NCBI RefSeq assembly: GCF_001666755.1
Contig: NZ_LZJC01000096.1
Location: 1 to 60,473, forward strand
DNA length: 60,473 nucleotides
Reading direction: 5' to 3'
DNA from: Mycobacterium sp. E1214
GTDB taxonomy: Bacteria; Actinomycetota; Actinomycetes; Mycobacteriales; Mycobacteriaceae
Positions 32,508 through 43,795 of this stretch are shown in pieces. Position numbers and translations under genes: made by a program. Within the stretch, counting starts at the first letter, position 1, and every line of letters starts with the position of its first letter. The notes under the pieces were generated by a model. It saw only the letters and a list, made by a program, of their open reading frames with translations. It did not search any database and had not been told where the DNA came from.

Positions 32508-32751
32508 GCGCTGCTCCTCACTGGCCGCTGTGGCGTTGTCTGACCGGGCCGCTCGGGGCCGGCTTCCCATTCGGTTCGTTCGCCCGGTATGCCGATCAGG
32601 GGGTCCTCGTGCTTTCGAATGCCGATCTGTCGACGGTACCGCGCACCGTTCGACGATGCGCCCACCACCCGACGATCCGAAGTCCGATTCCCCCCGTTGG
32701 CCGGCTGCACCGCTGGGTTCGCTGTGCGGGCTGGCAGGGACATTAGCACCG

Positions 32752-33150
32752 TCACTCGGTCAGTGTGCCGCGGTAGGCCTCGGCATCCAGCAGCGACGAA
32801 ATGGTCGACTCCAATTCCGCGGCATCCGGCACCTGCACTTCGAGCAGCCAGCCCGCGCCGTAGGGATCGGAGTTGACCAGCTGCGGGCTGCCCTCCAGGT
32901 CGCCGTTGACCGCCGACACGGTGCCCGACACCGGGGCGTAGAGGTCCGAGACCGACTTCGTCGACTCGACCTCACCGAACGATTCCCCCGCGGTCAGCTC
33001 GGTACCCACGTCGGGCAGCTGCACGTAGACCACGTCGCCCAGCGCCGACTGCGCGAAGTCGGTGATGCCCACCCGCGCCGTGTCATCCGCGCTGCGGCGG
33101 ACCCACTCGTGCTCAACGGTGTAGTGCAGATCCGGCGGGATTTCGCTCAC
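32752..33150 (-). CDS. gcvH: Glycine cleavage system H protein
   Basis: Lipoyl carrier shuttling the aminomethyl group between P, T and L proteins; 132 aa. It opens [13 protein letters not shown]. The lipoylated lysine is in [22 protein letters not shown] (Lys at about residue 67). [17 protein letters not shown] and the C-terminal [10 protein letters not shown] are family-typical. GTG 33150 gives the standard length. Upstream is the DUF881 gene (31 bases), downstream garA (244-nt gap, probably with garA's promoter). Unlike gcvB, no glycine riboswitch was seen in front of it. Confidence 0.95.
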   Translation of the reverse strand: MSEIPPDLHYTVEHEWVRRSADDTARVGITDFAQSALGDVVYVQLPDVGTELTAGESFGEVESTKSVSDLYAPVSGTVSAVNGDLEGSPQLVNSDPYGAGWLLEVQVPDAAELESTISSLLDAEAYRGTLTE

Positions 33151-33181
33151 GGGTGATCCTGTTCTGTTCTTCCGATGGTGC

Positions 33182-34036
33182 TCACTTGACCGGCTGAGCG
33201 TATTGGTGCGGTTTTGGTTGCCGCAAGGTGGTGATGTCCACCCGGTCGGCCTGCTGGACCGACATCCGCGCACCGACGCGCTTGACGCTGTCCTCCGCGC
33301 CGCCCGGGATGTTCATCGCCGCGGCCAGGGTGGGCGGATCACCAATCGCCAGAATGGAATACGGCGGCGATAGCGTCCTGGTGTCGATGATCAGCGACCC
33401 GGGCGCGCCCACCACCCAGGTGTCGACGCCGACTCGCACGGACTGGTGCGCGTCGTTGACCTCGATCGCCTCGGCGCCCGCGGCGCGCAGCTCGTTGATC
33501 ACGTCGAGCATCGTCTCGGGCGAAACGCCCGGCCCCGGGTCGTCGATCGCGACGGTGGCGCCCGGGCCGGTCGCCCCCACCGCGCCCACCAGGATGGACA
33601 GCGCCGCCAGCCGCGCCCGCGCGGCCGCCACGGCCGCCTGATCGTTGTTGCCGGAGGCCTGCAACGCGTTCAGCGTGTTCTGCAGCTCGTCCACTTCGGT
33701 GTTCAGGGTGCCCTCACGCTGGCGCAGGGAGTCCAGCAACACCAATAGGTCTGCGGGACGGGCGGTTTCCAGCGAGTCGCCGGATTCGGTCTGCCGCACC
33801 TGCGTGACGATGGCGATGCCGAGCAGCAGGCACAGCAGCACGGCAAGCGCCCCGAAGCCCAGGCGGGAGCGGCCGCCGCGCAGCGCGCCCGAAAAGCCCG
33901 TCCGGCGTAGCGGCCCGATCTGCGGGCGGGGACTCTTCGCGGGCAGCTCGTGGCGGCCGTGTCGGGTTGCGCCGTCCACGGATTCGGCGCCCTCGGCGGT
34001 GTCGCCGGCGTCGGGGTCCGACGGGTCGCGGCTCAC
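33182..34036 (-). CDS. DUF881 single-pass membrane protein (Rv1825-like)
   Basis: A 284-aa protein. A charged cytoplasmic N-terminus is followed by one membrane helix ([20 protein letters not shown], residues about 58-78). An extracytoplasmic coiled coil comes next ([29 protein letters not shown]). The DUF881 domain contains [53 protein letters not shown] and [24 protein letters not shown] 34036 follows AGGAGG. Function unknown; the same fold recurs in the next-but-one gene, and the three genes form a unit conserved in actinobacteria. Confidence 0.83.
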   Translation of the reverse strand: MSRDPSDPDAGDTAEGAESVDGATRHGRHELPAKSPRPQIGPLRRTGFSGALRGGRSRLGFGALAVLLCLLLGIAIVTQVRQTESGDSLETARPADLLVLLDSLRQREGTLNTEVDELQNTLNALQASGNNDQAAVAAARARLAALSILVGAVGATGPGATVAIDDPGPGVSPETMLDVINELRAAGAEAIEVNDAHQSVRVGVDTWVVGAPGSLIIDTRTLSPPYSILAIGDPPTLAAAMNIPGGAEDSVKRVGARMSVQQADRVDITTLRQPKPHQYAQPVK

Positions 34037-34076
34037 CTCGCGCTCACCTCCTTGTCGCTTCGCGGCGCATCGCGGG

Positions 34077-34409
34077 TCACGCCCCGAACAACCGTCGCCG
34101 CAGTGCGGCGGCGTTGCCGAAGATCCGGATGCCCAACACGACGATGATGGCCGTCGAAAGCTGCGTGCCCACGCCCAGTTGGTCACCGACGTAGACGATC
34201 AGCGCCGCGACGAAAACGTTGAACACGAACGAGATCACGAAGACCTTGGGGTCGAAGATGCGCTCCAGGTAGGCCCGCAATCCCCCGAACACCGCGTCCA
34301 GCGCCGCGACCACGGCGATCGGCAGATACGGCTGGACGACCTCGGGCACCGCGGGATGAAAGACCAGACCGAGCACGATGCCGATCGCCAGCGCCGCGAC
34401 ACCGATCAT
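34077..34409 (-). CDS. Small membrane protein of the DUF1290 family (Rv1824-like)
   Basis: A 110-aa hydrophobic protein with about three membrane segments: GVAALAIGIVLGLVFHP, YLPIAVVAALDAVFGGLRAYL and FVISFVFNVFVAALIVYVGDQLG. A further segment (LSTAIIVVLGIRIFGNAAALRRRLFGA) ends in a basic tail. This pattern is typical of the small basic protein (DUF1290) always found between two DUF881 genes in actinobacteria. ATG 34409 is the first start beside the conserved region. The open frame continues upstream without a good start, so the N-terminus is uncertain. Function unknown. Confidence 0.75.
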   Translation of the reverse strand: MIGVAALAIGIVLGLVFHPAVPEVVQPYLPIAVVAALDAVFGGLRAYLERIFDPKVFVISFVFNVFVAALIVYVGDQLGVGTQLSTAIIVVLGIRIFGNAAALRRRLFGA

Positions 34410-34479
34410 GCCCGCCGCCCCGCCCGCGGATCCCCGGCCGCGCCTGCACGGCGCATCCTCACCCCCGTTGTCCAACCGC

Positions 34480-35406
34480 TCACGATGGCCCAATCTCCCT
34501 GGCGAACTTGACATCTCGCACCGAACCGGCGGGCAGCGTCAGGCCGTCGGCGGTGTCCACCGTGACCACCACGCCGTAGGAGATCTGCAGCAGCCGCAGC
34601 CGCTGCAGGCCGGGGCTCTGGTCGAAGACGTCGCGCATCGCGCGTGGCGGGCCGACCGCCAGGATGGCGTACGGGCTGCCGGTCGGGTTGTTGTCCACCA
34701 GGATCGCTCCCCCGGCCTGCCGGATGGTCACGTTCGGTCCCACCCGCACGCCGCCGACCGAGATGGCTTCGGCGCCGCTGGCCCACAGCGAGTTGACGAC
34801 CAGCTGCAGGTCGCGGTCGAGGATGATCTGGCGGCTGCCGCCGACACGCTGCTTGGAGACGTCGGACAGGTTCGGGCCGGCGCCGGGGTCGGTGACGGTC
34901 ACCTTGAGCCCGGGCCCGATGACCGCGGTGCTGGCCGCCGCGAGGCCCAGCGCGTCGAGGCGGGCCAGCAGCCGTTGCCCCTCGGCGTTGTCGGCCAGCG
35001 CGTGCCGCTGCACGTCGTCGACCCGGCTGGTCAACTCGCCGCGTCGCTGCGCCAGTTTGGCCGCGGTGTCCTCGCTGGACCGCACGTTGCCCAGCAGCAG
35101 CTGCTGGGCGCTGCGCACACCGGGCGCCACCGACCGGGCCTGCGCGACCGCCGCGGCGAACACGGCGGCGATCAGCACCGCCGCCAACGCCTGCCAGCCC
35201 CAGGCGCCGAGGCGGCCGCGCGCACCGCGGGGCGCCGGCGCGTCGGCGCGCCTGGCGGCGGCCGCGGCGTAACCGGGATCGAGGTGCTCGGAAAGCAGGG
35301 CGCGCAGCAGCGAGGGCACGGGAATGAGCTGCGGTCGCGCCGCGAGGTGCGCGCTTCGTCCCGCGTTGGGGTCGTAACCGCCGAGCAGTCGGTCGGTGTC
35401 AGCCAT
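34480..35406 (-). CDS. DUF881 membrane protein (Rv1823-like)
   Basis: A 308-aa paralogue of the other DUF881 protein. A cytoplasmic Arg/Ala-rich N-terminus precedes a membrane helix at about 77-97 ([21 protein letters not shown]). It is followed by a coiled-coil stretch ([42 protein letters not shown]) and the DUF881 core ([69 protein letters not shown]). ATG 35406 overlaps the pgsA2 end by 8 bases. Function unknown; membrane localisation is clear. Confidence 0.83.
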   Translation of the reverse strand: MADTDRLLGGYDPNAGRSAHLAARPQLIPVPSLLRALLSEHLDPGYAAAAARRADAPAPRGARGRLGAWGWQALAAVLIAAVFAAAVAQARSVAPGVRSAQQLLLGNVRSSEDTAAKLAQRRGELTSRVDDVQRHALADNAEGQRLLARLDALGLAAASTAVIGPGLKVTVTDPGAGPNLSDVSKQRVGGSRQIILDRDLQLVVNSLWASGAEAISVGGVRVGPNVTIRQAGGAILVDNNPTGSPYAILAVGPPRAMRDVFDQSPGLQRLRLLQISYGVVVTVDTADGLTLPAGSVRDVKFAREIGPS

Positions 35407-36028
35407 TCTCGACCGCTTCCGACATGGCCTGGCGGCGGGCGGCGCGGTCCACCTTGGGCAGGCGGCGCACCACCAGGACCATCTGGAACACGTACTGGGC
35501 GAACGCCCACAGGTAGGCGTACATGCCCCAGACGAGGAAGGCCCAGCCGCAGGCGCCGACCACCCGGCTCCACAACGCGTCCCAGGTGCCGAGCAGCACC
35601 AGCGGGAACCCCGACATCAGCGCGAACGTCGCGCCCTTACCGATGTAGGTGACCGGCAACGCCGACAGCCCGCGACCCCACAGCACCGGCAGCGTCGCGG
35701 CCAGCAGCCCGTCGCGGGCCAGCAGGACGATGACGAACCACCAGGGCACGATCCCCGCCCAAGCGAGGATGACGGGTACGGCCACCATGTAGAGGCGGTC
35801 GACCGCCGGGTCCAGCAGGATGCCCAGCCGCGAGGACTGGTCGAGCAGGCGAGCGATCTTGCCGTCGGCCCAGTCCGAGGCGCCGCTGAACATCAGGATC
35901 GCCACGGCCCAGCCGTGGGCGTGTGCGACCAGCAGCGCGTAGGCGAACACCGGGATGAGCACCAAGCGGATGACGCTCAACGCGTTGGGGACCGTCAGCA
36001 CCCGGTTGGGCGGAAGCACCGGCTCCAT
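35399..36028 (-). CDS. pgsA2: CDP-alcohol phosphatidyltransferase family protein PgsA2
   Basis: A 209-aa polytopic membrane enzyme that exchanges CMP of CDP-diacylglycerol for an alcohol headgroup. The family signature D-x2-D-G-x2-A-R-x8-G-x3-D-x3-D is intact in [27 protein letters not shown] (residues about 56-82). About six membrane segments surround it ([62 protein letters not shown]). The name follows the M. tuberculosis orthologue; the actual headgroup is uncertain. Start ATG 36028 gives the family N-terminus [15 protein letters not shown]. Confidence 0.9.
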   Translation of the reverse strand: MEPVLPPNRVLTVPNALSVIRLVLIPVFAYALLVAHAHGWAVAILMFSGASDWADGKIARLLDQSSRLGILLDPAVDRLYMVAVPVILAWAGIVPWWFVIVLLARDGLLAATLPVLWGRGLSALPVTYIGKGATFALMSGFPLVLLGTWDALWSRVVGACGWAFLVWGMYAYLWAFAQYVFQMVLVVRRLPKVDRAARRQAMSEAVENG

Positions 36029-36130
36029 GAGCCGAGACACTAGCCCGGCGACGACGCGGTCCGCAGCGCGGACCGCCGAGGAGGCGGGCAATCGGGCACT
36101 CGAGTCCGACGCCGGGTGACGTCGGCCCCC

Positions 36131-38467
36131 CTAGCGGAACACCCCGGGCAGGCTCAGCGTGGACAGCGTGTCGTCGGACAGCGGGTTGTCGTTGACCATG
36201 TAGGTCCACGTCGAGGTCGGCCGCGCCAGCTTGGACAGGTCCAGCCCGGGCTCGTCTTCCAGGACGTTCGCGGTCTCGAAGGTCTGCTGGGCGGCCTCGA
36301 TGGCGTCGGCGGCCAGCGACGCGAAGGCGTCGACCGCCAGCCGGTGAAACTCGTCCAGCGGGTTCTGGCGGCCCAGCGCCCGCAGGTGGATGCTCTCGCG
36401 GATGTCGGCCAGGTAGGCCAGGTGGTCGGCCCAGCCACGGTCGAGGTGGTAGAGCATGATCAACCGGCAGATCGTTTCCAGCCGGTCCTCGGAGACGTCC
36501 TCCGCCAGCTCCTTGTAGCGCTTGGGCGCCAGCTCGGCCAGCTCTTCGCGGGCGGTGGGCGTGCGCAGCAACGTGTTGCGCCGATCGACGATGATGGCGC
36601 GCTGCTGGGCGATCAGCTGGTTGTAGCGCCAGGTGTTGGCGTGCACGTCCAGCATCCGGCCCTCGGCGACGCGCTGCGCGTGGTCGAGCAGCCCGGCGGC
36701 CTTGGCACTGAGAATCCGCCCGTCCTCGTCGGTCTCCATCGGCAGCTTGTTGTGGTCCAGGTTGGCGCTGACGACCTCGTCCTCCCAGCTGGAGAAGAAC
36801 ACCGACGAGCCGGGGTCACCCTGGCGCCCGGCGCGACCGCGCAGCTGGTTGTCCAGCCGCTCGGTGTGGTGCCGCCCGGTGCCCACCACGTGCAACCCGC
36901 CCAGCTCGGCGACCCGCTCGTGATCCGCCTCGTCCGAGCCGCCCAGCCGGATGTCGGTGCCGCGCCCGGCCATCTGCGTGGAGACCGTGACCACGCCGAA
37001 CTTGCCGGCCTCCGCGATGACCTGCGCCTCCTCGGCGTCGTTCTTCGCGTTGAGCACCACCGCGGGCACGTCGCGGCGCAGCAGCCGCTCGTGCAGGTCC
37101 TCGGACTCGGCCACGTCCCGGGTGCCCACCAACACCGGCTGTCCGGTCTCGTGCACCTCGGCGATGTGCGCGACGATCGCGTCGTTCTTGGCGGCGGCCG
37201 TGATGTAGACGCGGTCGGATTCATCCTCGCGAATGTTGGGTTCATTCGGCGGGATCGGCGACACCCCGAGCCGATAGAACTGGCGCAGCTGCTCGCCGGC
37301 GGCCAGCGCGGTGCCGGTCATGCCGCACACCGTCTTGTACCGGTTGATGAGCGCCTGCACGGTGATGGTGTCCAGCACCTCGCCCGTCTCGGTGGTCTCG
37401 ATGCCTTCCTTGGCCTCCACCGCCGCCTGCAGGCCGTCGGGCCAGCGCTGCAACTGCGCGATGCGCCCGCGGGAGGCGTTGATCAGGTGCACCGCGCCGT
37501 CGCGGACGATGTAGTGGACGTCGCGCTGCAGCAGCACGTGCGCGTGCAGGGCGACGTTGACCTCGGTCAGCGTGGTGACCACGTGCTCCTCGGAGTACAG
37601 GTCGATGCCGCCGAGCGCCTTTTCGAGCCGACGCGCGCCGGCGTCGGTCAGGTGCACGTTGCGGCTGTCGGCGTCGGTGGCGAAGTACTTGTCGGCTTCG
37701 GGGTCGCTGACCAGCTCCCCGACCAGCTTGATGACCTCCAGCCGCGGCGTCTCCCGGTGGCTGGTGCCGGCCAGTACCAGCGGCACCAGCGCCTCGTCGA
37801 CCAGCACGGAATCGGCCTCGTCGATGAGGGCCACGTCGGGGTTGGGCGAGACCAGGTCGTCGACGTCGGTCACCAGCTGGTCGCGCAGGACGTCGAAGCC
37901 GATCTCGTTGACCGAGGCGTAGGTGACGTCGCAGCCGTACGCGGTCTTGCGTTCCGCCCCCGTGGATTCGGCGGTGATCCAGCCGACCGTCAGCCCCATG
38001 GCCTCGATCAGCGGGGCCATCCACTCCGCGTCGCGGCGGGCCAGGTAGTCGTTGATGGTGACGACGTGCACGTGCCGCCCGGCCAGGGCGTAGCCCGCGG
38101 CGGCGATGGCCCCGGCCAGGGTCTTGCCCTCACCCGTCGCCATCTCGATCACGTCGCCGGCCAGCATCCGCAGCGCCCCCAGCAGCTGCACGTCGAAGGG
38201 GCGCAACCCGGTGGCCCGCTCCGCGGCCTCCCGCGCAATGGCGAGGAACTGCGGGATGTCCTCGGACTCCGCCAGCTCGTCGAGGTTGAGCAGCCCGGCG
38301 GCCTTGCGCAGCTGCTCATCGTTGAGGTCGGCCGCCTCCTTGTCGTAATCCGAGGCGTCGGTGACCTGGGACAGCGAGCGGTTGCGGTTCTTCTCGGTGC
38401 TGGCGCCGAGCAGCTTCCAGAATCGGCTGCTCAGCCGGCCGGGTTGGGCGCGGGTCGTCTTTGGCAC
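36131..38467 (-). CDS. secA2: Accessory secretion ATPase SecA2
   Basis: A 778-aa ATPase that drives export of a subset of proteins in mycobacteria (for example SodA in M. tuberculosis), separate from essential SecA1. Walker A is [20 protein letters not shown] (about 107-126) and the DEAD-type box is [15 protein letters not shown]. Helicase motifs include [39 protein letters not shown] and [17 protein letters not shown]. It is shorter than SecA1: it lacks the full helical-wing region and the C-terminal zinc-binding SecB linker. The C-terminus ends at [11 protein letters not shown] 38467 heads the secA2-pgsA2 group. Confidence 0.97.
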   Translation of the reverse strand: MPKTTRAQPGRLSSRFWKLLGASTEKNRNRSLSQVTDASDYDKEAADLNDEQLRKAAGLLNLDELAESEDIPQFLAIAREAAERATGLRPFDVQLLGALRMLAGDVIEMATGEGKTLAGAIAAAGYALAGRHVHVVTINDYLARRDAEWMAPLIEAMGLTVGWITAESTGAERKTAYGCDVTYASVNEIGFDVLRDQLVTDVDDLVSPNPDVALIDEADSVLVDEALVPLVLAGTSHRETPRLEVIKLVGELVSDPEADKYFATDADSRNVHLTDAGARRLEKALGGIDLYSEEHVVTTLTEVNVALHAHVLLQRDVHYIVRDGAVHLINASRGRIAQLQRWPDGLQAAVEAKEGIETTETGEVLDTITVQALINRYKTVCGMTGTALAAGEQLRQFYRLGVSPIPPNEPNIREDESDRVYITAAAKNDAIVAHIAEVHETGQPVLVGTRDVAESEDLHERLLRRDVPAVVLNAKNDAEEAQVIAEAGKFGVVTVSTQMAGRGTDIRLGGSDEADHERVAELGGLHVVGTGRHHTERLDNQLRGRAGRQGDPGSSVFFSSWEDEVVSANLDHNKLPMETDEDGRILSAKAAGLLDHAQRVAEGRMLDVHANTWRYNQLIAQQRAIIVDRRNTLLRTPTAREELAELAPKRYKELAEDVSEDRLETICRLIMLYHLDRGWADHLAYLADIRESIHLRALGRQNPLDEFHRLAVDAFASLAADAIEAAQQTFETANVLEDEPGLDLSKLARPTSTWTYMVNDNPLSDDTLSTLSLPGVFR

Positions 38468-38529
38468 AGGTCAACGGTACGCGGTGCGGCACCGTCGACC
38501 GGCGAGCCGGCCGCTCGTCGCGCCGCGCG

Positions 38530-40173
38530 TCAGGCCAGGTTGGATCGGCGCGGGTAGGCGACCGCCGGATCGGTGAGCACGTTGACCACCGCCGGCAGGC
38601 CGCTGGCGAACGCCCGTTCCAGCGCGGGTCGCAGCTCGCCCGGCGCCGCGACCAGCTCGCCGTGGCCGCCGAGCGCGCGAACCACCTCGTCGTAGCGGGT
38701 CTGCGGGCGCAGCTCGGCCACCACCGAGTAGCCGTAGAGGGCTTCCATGGGGTGCTTCTCCAGGCCCCAGATGCCGTTGTTGCCGATCACCGAGACCACC
38801 GGCACGTTGTGCCGCACCAGGGTGTCCCACTCCATGCCGCTGAACCCGAACGCGCCGTCGCCTTGCAGCAACACCACCTGCCGGTCGGGCCGGGCCAGCT
38901 TGGCGGCCAGCGCGTAGCCGGGGCCCGAGCCCAGGCAGCCGAAGGGCCCGCTGTCCAGCCAGCAGCCCGGCTGGAAGCTGTCGATCATGCGGCCGGCGTA
39001 GGAGCCGAAGTCGCCCGCGTCGATGACGACGATGGCGTTCCGGTCGAGCATCGGGGCCAGCTCGGCGTAGACGCGCATCGGGTGCAGCGGCGCCCGGTCG
39101 TCGCCCAGCTCCGCCTGCTCGCGTCCGCGTGCCGCGGTCTCCGCCTCGCGCAGCTCGTCGATCCAGTCCCGGTGGTCGGACCCCCGCCCCGGGGCCAGCC
39201 CCGCGAAGATCGACAACAGGTCCCCGTACAGCTCGGCCTCGACGGGCCGGGGATGCTTGCGTTCGGGTTCGGCCCGGTCGGCAACGATCAGCTTGGTCTG
39301 CGACCCGAACACCGCCCCGAATCCGAGGCGGAAATCCATCGGCACACCGACGATGAGCGCAACGTCGGCCTCTCCCAACGCCTTCCCGCGCACCCGCGAG
39401 AACGCCAGCGGATGGTCGGCCGGCACCGCGCCCCGGGCCATGCCGTTCATCAGCACCGGGATCTGCCGTTCCTCGGCCAGGCGCAGCAGCGCCGCCTCAC
39501 CGTGGCCCCACCAGACGTTGGTGCCCGCCATGATGACGGGTCGGCGGGCGGCGGACAGCAGGGCCGCGGCCCGGCTCAGCGCTTCGCCGTCGGGCACCGG
39601 CCCGGCCGGCAGGTCGGCCAGGGCTCCGGGCCGACCGTCGTCGTCGGACGCCGAAAACACGTGGTCCATGGGGAAATCGACGAACCCGACGCCCGAGGGC
39701 GCGCCGACGGCCGCCCGCAGCGCGTCGTCGACCAGCCGGCCGGCAGCGTCCGCCGATTGCGCGGTGGCCGCGAACCGGGTCAGCGGCGCCACGAACGGCA
39801 CGTGGTCGATCTCCTGCAGCGAGCCCATGCCCCAGCGCCCGGCGGGCGCGCGACCGCCCAGTACCACCAGGGGTGACTGGTTCTGCTGTGCGGCGGCCAT
39901 GGCGCTCATGCCGTTGGTGACGCCGGGGCCCGCGGTCAACGCGGCCACCCCGGGCACCCGGGTCACCTTCGACCAGCCCTCGGCGGCGAAGGCCGCGGTC
40001 TGCTCATGGCGGGTGTCGATGAGCCGGATACCCTCGTCGCGGCAGCCGTCGTAGATAGAGAACAGGTGGCCCCCGGACAGCGTGAAGACGGTGTCCAGAC
40101 CGCTGGCCTTGAGCCGGCGCGCGACCAGTCGGCCGGCGTGCACGGTCTGGGTGGGGGCGGCGTCGGTGCTCAT
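38530..40173 (-). CDS. ilvG: Acetolactate-synthase-like ThDP enzyme IlvG
   Basis: A 547-aa thiamine-diphosphate enzyme of the acetohydroxyacid synthase family. The ThDP motif [29 protein letters not shown] is near residues 430-460. The activating Glu is in [54 protein letters not shown] is the usual N-domain segment. IlvG is an accessory paralogue of IlvB; its own substrate in mycobacteria is not firmly known (2-hydroxyacyl-CoA lyase-like alternatives exist). ATG 40173. Diverges from bacA with 106 bases between. Confidence 0.9.
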   Translation of the reverse strand: MSTDAAPTQTVHAGRLVARRLKASGLDTVFTLSGGHLFSIYDGCRDEGIRLIDTRHEQTAAFAAEGWSKVTRVPGVAALTAGPGVTNGMSAMAAAQQNQSPLVVLGGRAPAGRWGMGSLQEIDHVPFVAPLTRFAATAQSADAAGRLVDDALRAAVGAPSGVGFVDFPMDHVFSASDDDGRPGALADLPAGPVPDGEALSRAAALLSAARRPVIMAGTNVWWGHGEAALLRLAEERQIPVLMNGMARGAVPADHPLAFSRVRGKALGEADVALIVGVPMDFRLGFGAVFGSQTKLIVADRAEPERKHPRPVEAELYGDLLSIFAGLAPGRGSDHRDWIDELREAETAARGREQAELGDDRAPLHPMRVYAELAPMLDRNAIVVIDAGDFGSYAGRMIDSFQPGCWLDSGPFGCLGSGPGYALAAKLARPDRQVVLLQGDGAFGFSGMEWDTLVRHNVPVVSVIGNNGIWGLEKHPMEALYGYSVVAELRPQTRYDEVVRALGGHGELVAAPGELRPALERAFASGLPAVVNVLTDPAVAYPRRSNLA

Positions 40174-40279
40174 CTGCGCAGCCTATCCACCGCTTCCGGT
40201 ACCTTCGCCGGAGGATTACTGATGCGGACTACTCCGGCCACCAGCCTTTGGCTACCAGCATTCGAAGGAGAGGTCGACC

Positions 40280-42199
40280 TTGGGCCCCAAGCCGTTCACG
40301 CCGTCCATCGACTGGTCGGCGGCACTCGTGGACTCGTTGCGGTGGCTCGCCATAGCGTGGGCGATCGGCGCCATCAGCCTCGTCGTCGTGCTGTTCGCGC
40401 TCCGCTACTTCACCCCGTGGGGCCGCCAGTTCTGGCGGATCACCGGCGGGTACTTCGTCGGCCGACCCAGCGTCAAGGTGTGGGCCATGCTCGGCGTCTT
40501 GTTGCTGTCGGTCCTGATGTCGGTGCGCCTGACCGTGCTGCTCAGCTACCAGGGCAACGACCTGTTCACCGCCGTCCAGAAGGCGTTTCAGGGGACGGCC
40601 GCGGACAACGAGCAGGTCAGAAACTCTGGCATTCACGGCTTCTGGGTGTCGATCGCCATCTTCGTGCTCTTGGCGACCCTGTACGTCATGCGGTTCATGG
40701 CCGACATCTACCTGACGCAGCGGTTCATCATCGCGTGGCGCATCTGGCTGACCGCCCACCTGACCGACGATTGGCTCAGCGGCCGCGCCTACTACCGAGA
40801 CCTGTTCATCGACAACACGATTGACAACCCCGACCAGCGTATTCAGCAGGACATCGACATCTTCACCGCCAACGCCGGCGGCACGCCCAACATCCCGTCC
40901 AACGGCACCGGAAGTACGCTGCTGTTCGGGGCCGTCAACGCCGTGGCGTCGGTCATCTCCTTCGCCGCGATCCTGTGGAACCTGTCGGGCAGCCTCACCA
41001 TCTTCGGCGTGCAATTCCCCCGCGTCATGTTCTGGACGGTGGTGTTCTACGTCCTGATCGCCACCTTGGTGGCGGTGTGGCTGGGGCGGCCGCTGATCTG
41101 GCTCAGCTTCAACAACGAAAAGCTCAACGCCGCTTTCCGGTACGGCCTGGTGCGCCTGCGCGACGCCGCCGAAGCGGTCGGGTTCTACCGCGGCGAGCGC
41201 GTCGAGCGGGCGCAGCTGTGGCGCCGCTTCACCCCGATCATCGACAACTACCGCAAGTTCGTCCGCCGGAGCATCATCTTCAACGGCTGGAACTGGTCGG
41301 TGTCGCAGGCCATCGTGCCGTTGCCGTACATCATCCAGGCGCCCCGGCTGTTCGCCGGCAAGATCGACTTCGGTGACGTCAGCCAGACCTCGACGGCGTT
41401 CGGCAACATCAGCGACTCGCTGTCGTTCTTCCGGAACAACTACGACGCCTTCGCCGCCTTCCGAGCGGCCATCATCCGTCTGCACGGGCTGGTCGACGCC
41501 AACGCCAAGGGTCGCGCCCTGCCGGCGTTGCTGGTCAAGCCGAGCGAGGACACCGCCGTCGAGCTGGCCCACGTGGAGGTGCGCACGCCGGACGGCGACC
41601 AGCTGATCGACTCGCTCGACGTGCAGCTGGACACCGGTGACTCGCTGGTGATCACCGGGCGCTCCGGCACCGGCAAGACCACGTTGCTGCGCAGCCTGGC
41701 CGAGTTGTGGCCCTATGCCTCGGGAATCCTGTGCCGCCCGGACGGCGAGAACGCCACGATGTTCCTGTCGCAGTTGCCGTACGTGCCGCTCGGCAGCCTG
41801 CGCACCGTGGTCTGCTACCCGAATTCGCCCGACGGCGTCCCCGACGAGGCGTTACGGGAGACGCTGACCAAGGTGGCGCTGGCGCCCCTGATCGACCGGC
41901 TCGACGAAGAGCGCGACTGGGCCAAGGTGCTCTCCCCCGGCGAGCAGCAGCGCGTCGCCTTCGGGCGCATCCTGCTGACCAAGCCGAAGGCGGTGTTCCT
42001 CGACGAGGCGACCTCCGCGCTCGACGAGGGCCTGGAATACGCCTTGTACCAACTGCTGCGCAGCGAGTTGCCGGACTGCGTCGTCGTCAGCGTCAGCCAC
42101 CGGCGGGCCATCGAGCAGCATCACTCGCAAGAGCTGCAACTGCTCGGCGGCGGTCAGTGGCGCCTCGGACCGGTCGGCTCGGAGCCCGCCAAGGTATAG
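40280..42199 (+). CDS. bacA: BacA/SbmA-type ABC transporter (Rv1819c-like)
   Basis: A 639-aa fused membrane-ATPase protein. Residues about 25-420 are the SbmA/BacA-type membrane domain, with helices at 30-50, 75-95, 130-150, 225-250 and 260-280, and motifs [15 protein letters not shown] and [15 protein letters not shown]. The C-terminal ABC domain has [23 protein letters not shown], signature [16 protein letters not shown] and Walker [16 protein letters not shown]. The M. tuberculosis orthologue imports hydrophilic compounds such as vitamin B12 and antimicrobial peptides (bleomycin). Start is TTG 40280 behind GAAGGAGAGG at 7-nt spacing; this site decides the start. Confidence 0.95.
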   Translation: MGPKPFTPSIDWSAALVDSLRWLAIAWAIGAISLVVVLFALRYFTPWGRQFWRITGGYFVGRPSVKVWAMLGVLLLSVLMSVRLTVLLSYQGNDLFTAVQKAFQGTAADNEQVRNSGIHGFWVSIAIFVLLATLYVMRFMADIYLTQRFIIAWRIWLTAHLTDDWLSGRAYYRDLFIDNTIDNPDQRIQQDIDIFTANAGGTPNIPSNGTGSTLLFGAVNAVASVISFAAILWNLSGSLTIFGVQFPRVMFWTVVFYVLIATLVAVWLGRPLIWLSFNNEKLNAAFRYGLVRLRDAAEAVGFYRGERVERAQLWRRFTPIIDNYRKFVRRSIIFNGWNWSVSQAIVPLPYIIQAPRLFAGKIDFGDVSQTSTAFGNISDSLSFFRNNYDAFAAFRAAIIRLHGLVDANAKGRALPALLVKPSEDTAVELAHVEVRTPDGDQLIDSLDVQLDTGDSLVITGRSGTGKTTLLRSLAELWPYASGILCRPDGENATMFLSQLPYVPLGSLRTVVCYPNSPDGVPDEALRETLTKVALAPLIDRLDEERDWAKVLSPGEQQRVAFGRILLTKPKAVFLDEATSALDEGLEYALYQLLRSELPDCVVVSVSHRRAIEQHHSQELQLLGGGQWRLGPVGSEPAKV

Positions 42200-42204
42200 C
42201 GCTC

Positions 42205-42296
42205 ACCCGGCCCTGCGGGCCGCGTGCGCTCCGGCGCCCACATCGGATCCGCGCCTACCGCTTACCCGGCCCTGCGGGCCGCGTGCGCTCCGGCGC
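42205..42296. repeat. 33-bp perfect direct repeat with embedded hairpin
   Basis: Bases 42205-42237 and 42264-42296 are identical (period 59 bp). The second copy is the 3' coding end of the flavoprotein gene; the first lies between the bacA stop and that gene. Each copy contains the palindrome GGCCCTGCGGGCC, so the pair also gives two hairpins between convergent genes, likely a duplicated terminator. A 59-bp tandem duplication of the gene end explains it. Confidence 0.85.
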
Positions 42297-43749
42297 GGCG
42301 ACCGAAGAACGAGCCCTCCCCCAGTTGCGTGCCGCTGGCATAGCCCTTGCCGTCCTGGGCGAGATTAGCCGCGCCCGCGCCCGCCGCGTAAAGCCCGGGC
42401 ACGATGCTGCGGTCCTCGCGTTGCACCTCGCCGTCCACGGTGACCGACAGGCCGCCGATGGTGAACCCCGAGTACATGGCGCGCCCGAGCGACAGGTCGA
42501 ACACCGCCCACGGCCCGTGGTCTTGAGGCGCGAGGTATTCCGGCTGCTTGTGGAAGTCCGGGTCTTCACCGGCGGCCGCGAGCTTGTTGTAGCGCTCCAG
42601 GGTCGCGGCGAGGTTGCCCGCCGGAATGCCCAGCGCCTCTTCGAGTTCTGCGATCGTCTCGTAGCCGTCGAGGAAGCGGATCAGCGGCATCGCGGGCATC
42701 TCGGTGTGCGCCTCGTCGACGATCAGGTACGCGGTCTGCTCCGGCTGCTCCAGCACGAACGCCGACGTGCGGGAGTGGTAGGAATCCTCGGCGACGAATC
42801 GCTTGCCGTCCTTGTTGACGATCACGCCGGTCAACAGGATTTCCGGCGGGTAGGCCGCCGCGGTGATGAACAGTTCATCCATGTGCCGGGTGGCCCCGCC
42901 GGCCGAGACGCCCAGCCGAATGCCCAGCCCGTCGTCGTTCGGATTGCCCAGGATGTAGGGCGCGACCAGGCCGTGGTGCTTGGTGCGCCGCGGCTGGCCC
43001 AGCGCGGGCGTGTGCTCGGCGACCATCTCGTCGTTCATCGCGAACCCGCCGGCCGCGATGATGACCGCCTTGGCTTTGACCGCGCCCGTCTCGGTGAAGT
43101 GTTTCCACGCGACACCGACCACCGTGCCGTCGTCCTCGACGACGAGGTTGGTGGCACCCGTCTCGTAGCGCACCTGCACCCCGAGGTCGTTGGCGCGTTT
43201 GACGAGTAACTCGATGACCATGGCGGCGCCCCCCAACTCCCCGGGAACGGGAACGGAATGCCCCCGCGGCGCGGGGACGGCCAGCTCGCAGAACGGCCAC
43301 ACCTTCTCGTTGCCCGTGTAGCTCAGCCCCTCGGTGCCCGGCGGCACCACCACCTTGCCGGGGTAGAAGCTGCGCTCGAACTGAAAACCCAAGTCCTCCA
43401 ACCAGTTGAAGTGCTCGACGCTGCCCTCGCAGTAGGTGCGGATCTTGTCGAGCTCGGGCTCGCGGGACGCGGCGACCAGGTACTTGTACATCTCTTCCGC
43501 CGAGTCGGGGTGCCCGGTCGCCTCCTGCACGGCCGTCCCCCCGCCCAGATAGAAGTGGCCCCCCGCCAGCGAGGTGGTGCCCCCTGCCGCTGCCGCGCGC
43601 TCGAGCACCAGCACCCGCGCGCCGGCGGCGGCCGCGCTGACGGCGGCGCAGCCGCCGGCGATCCCGAAGCCGATCACCACCACGTCGACGTCCTCGGACC
43701 ACGACGTCACGTCGCTCGCGCGGATCGTTGCGGGTATCTCCGTGCTCAT
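42262..43749 (-). CDS. FAD-dependent flavoprotein of the fumarate reductase/ketosteroid dehydrogenase family (Rv1817-like)
   Basis: A 495-aa flavoprotein. The FAD fold is DVVVIGFGIAGGCAAVSAAAAGARVLVLERAAAAGGTTSLAGG (residues about 22-64). The substrate/flavin domain is KAVIIAAGGFAMNDEMV and the C-terminal capping region RAMYSGFTIGGLSVTVDGEVQREDRSIVPGLYAAGAGAANLAQDGKGYASGTQLGEGSFFGRRAG. It resembles 3-ketosteroid delta-1-dehydrogenases and fumarate reductases; substrate unproven. ATG 43749 has AGGAG at 8-nt spacing, better than GTG 43758. It follows the VOC gene by 46 bases, probably one operon. The gene end is duplicated downstream. Confidence 0.88.
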   Translation of the reverse strand: MSTEIPATIRASDVTSWSEDVDVVVIGFGIAGGCAAVSAAAAGARVLVLERAAAAGGTTSLAGGHFYLGGGTAVQEATGHPDSAEEMYKYLVAASREPELDKIRTYCEGSVEHFNWLEDLGFQFERSFYPGKVVVPPGTEGLSYTGNEKVWPFCELAVPAPRGHSVPVPGELGGAAMVIELLVKRANDLGVQVRYETGATNLVVEDDGTVVGVAWKHFTETGAVKAKAVIIAAGGFAMNDEMVAEHTPALGQPRRTKHHGLVAPYILGNPNDDGLGIRLGVSAGGATRHMDELFITAAAYPPEILLTGVIVNKDGKRFVAEDSYHSRTSAFVLEQPEQTAYLIVDEAHTEMPAMPLIRFLDGYETIAELEEALGIPAGNLAATLERYNKLAAAGEDPDFHKQPEYLAPQDHGPWAVFDLSLGRAMYSGFTIGGLSVTVDGEVQREDRSIVPGLYAAGAGAANLAQDGKGYASGTQLGEGSFFGRRAGAHAARRAG

Positions 43750-43795
43750 CGGTGCCACTCCTTGTCCTCGCCGGCGTTTGCGGTGTCGCGATCGC

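Noticed and set aside
36116..38557. An 813-codon frame opposite secA2
   Set aside because: Shadow of secA2; composition biased and no motifs.
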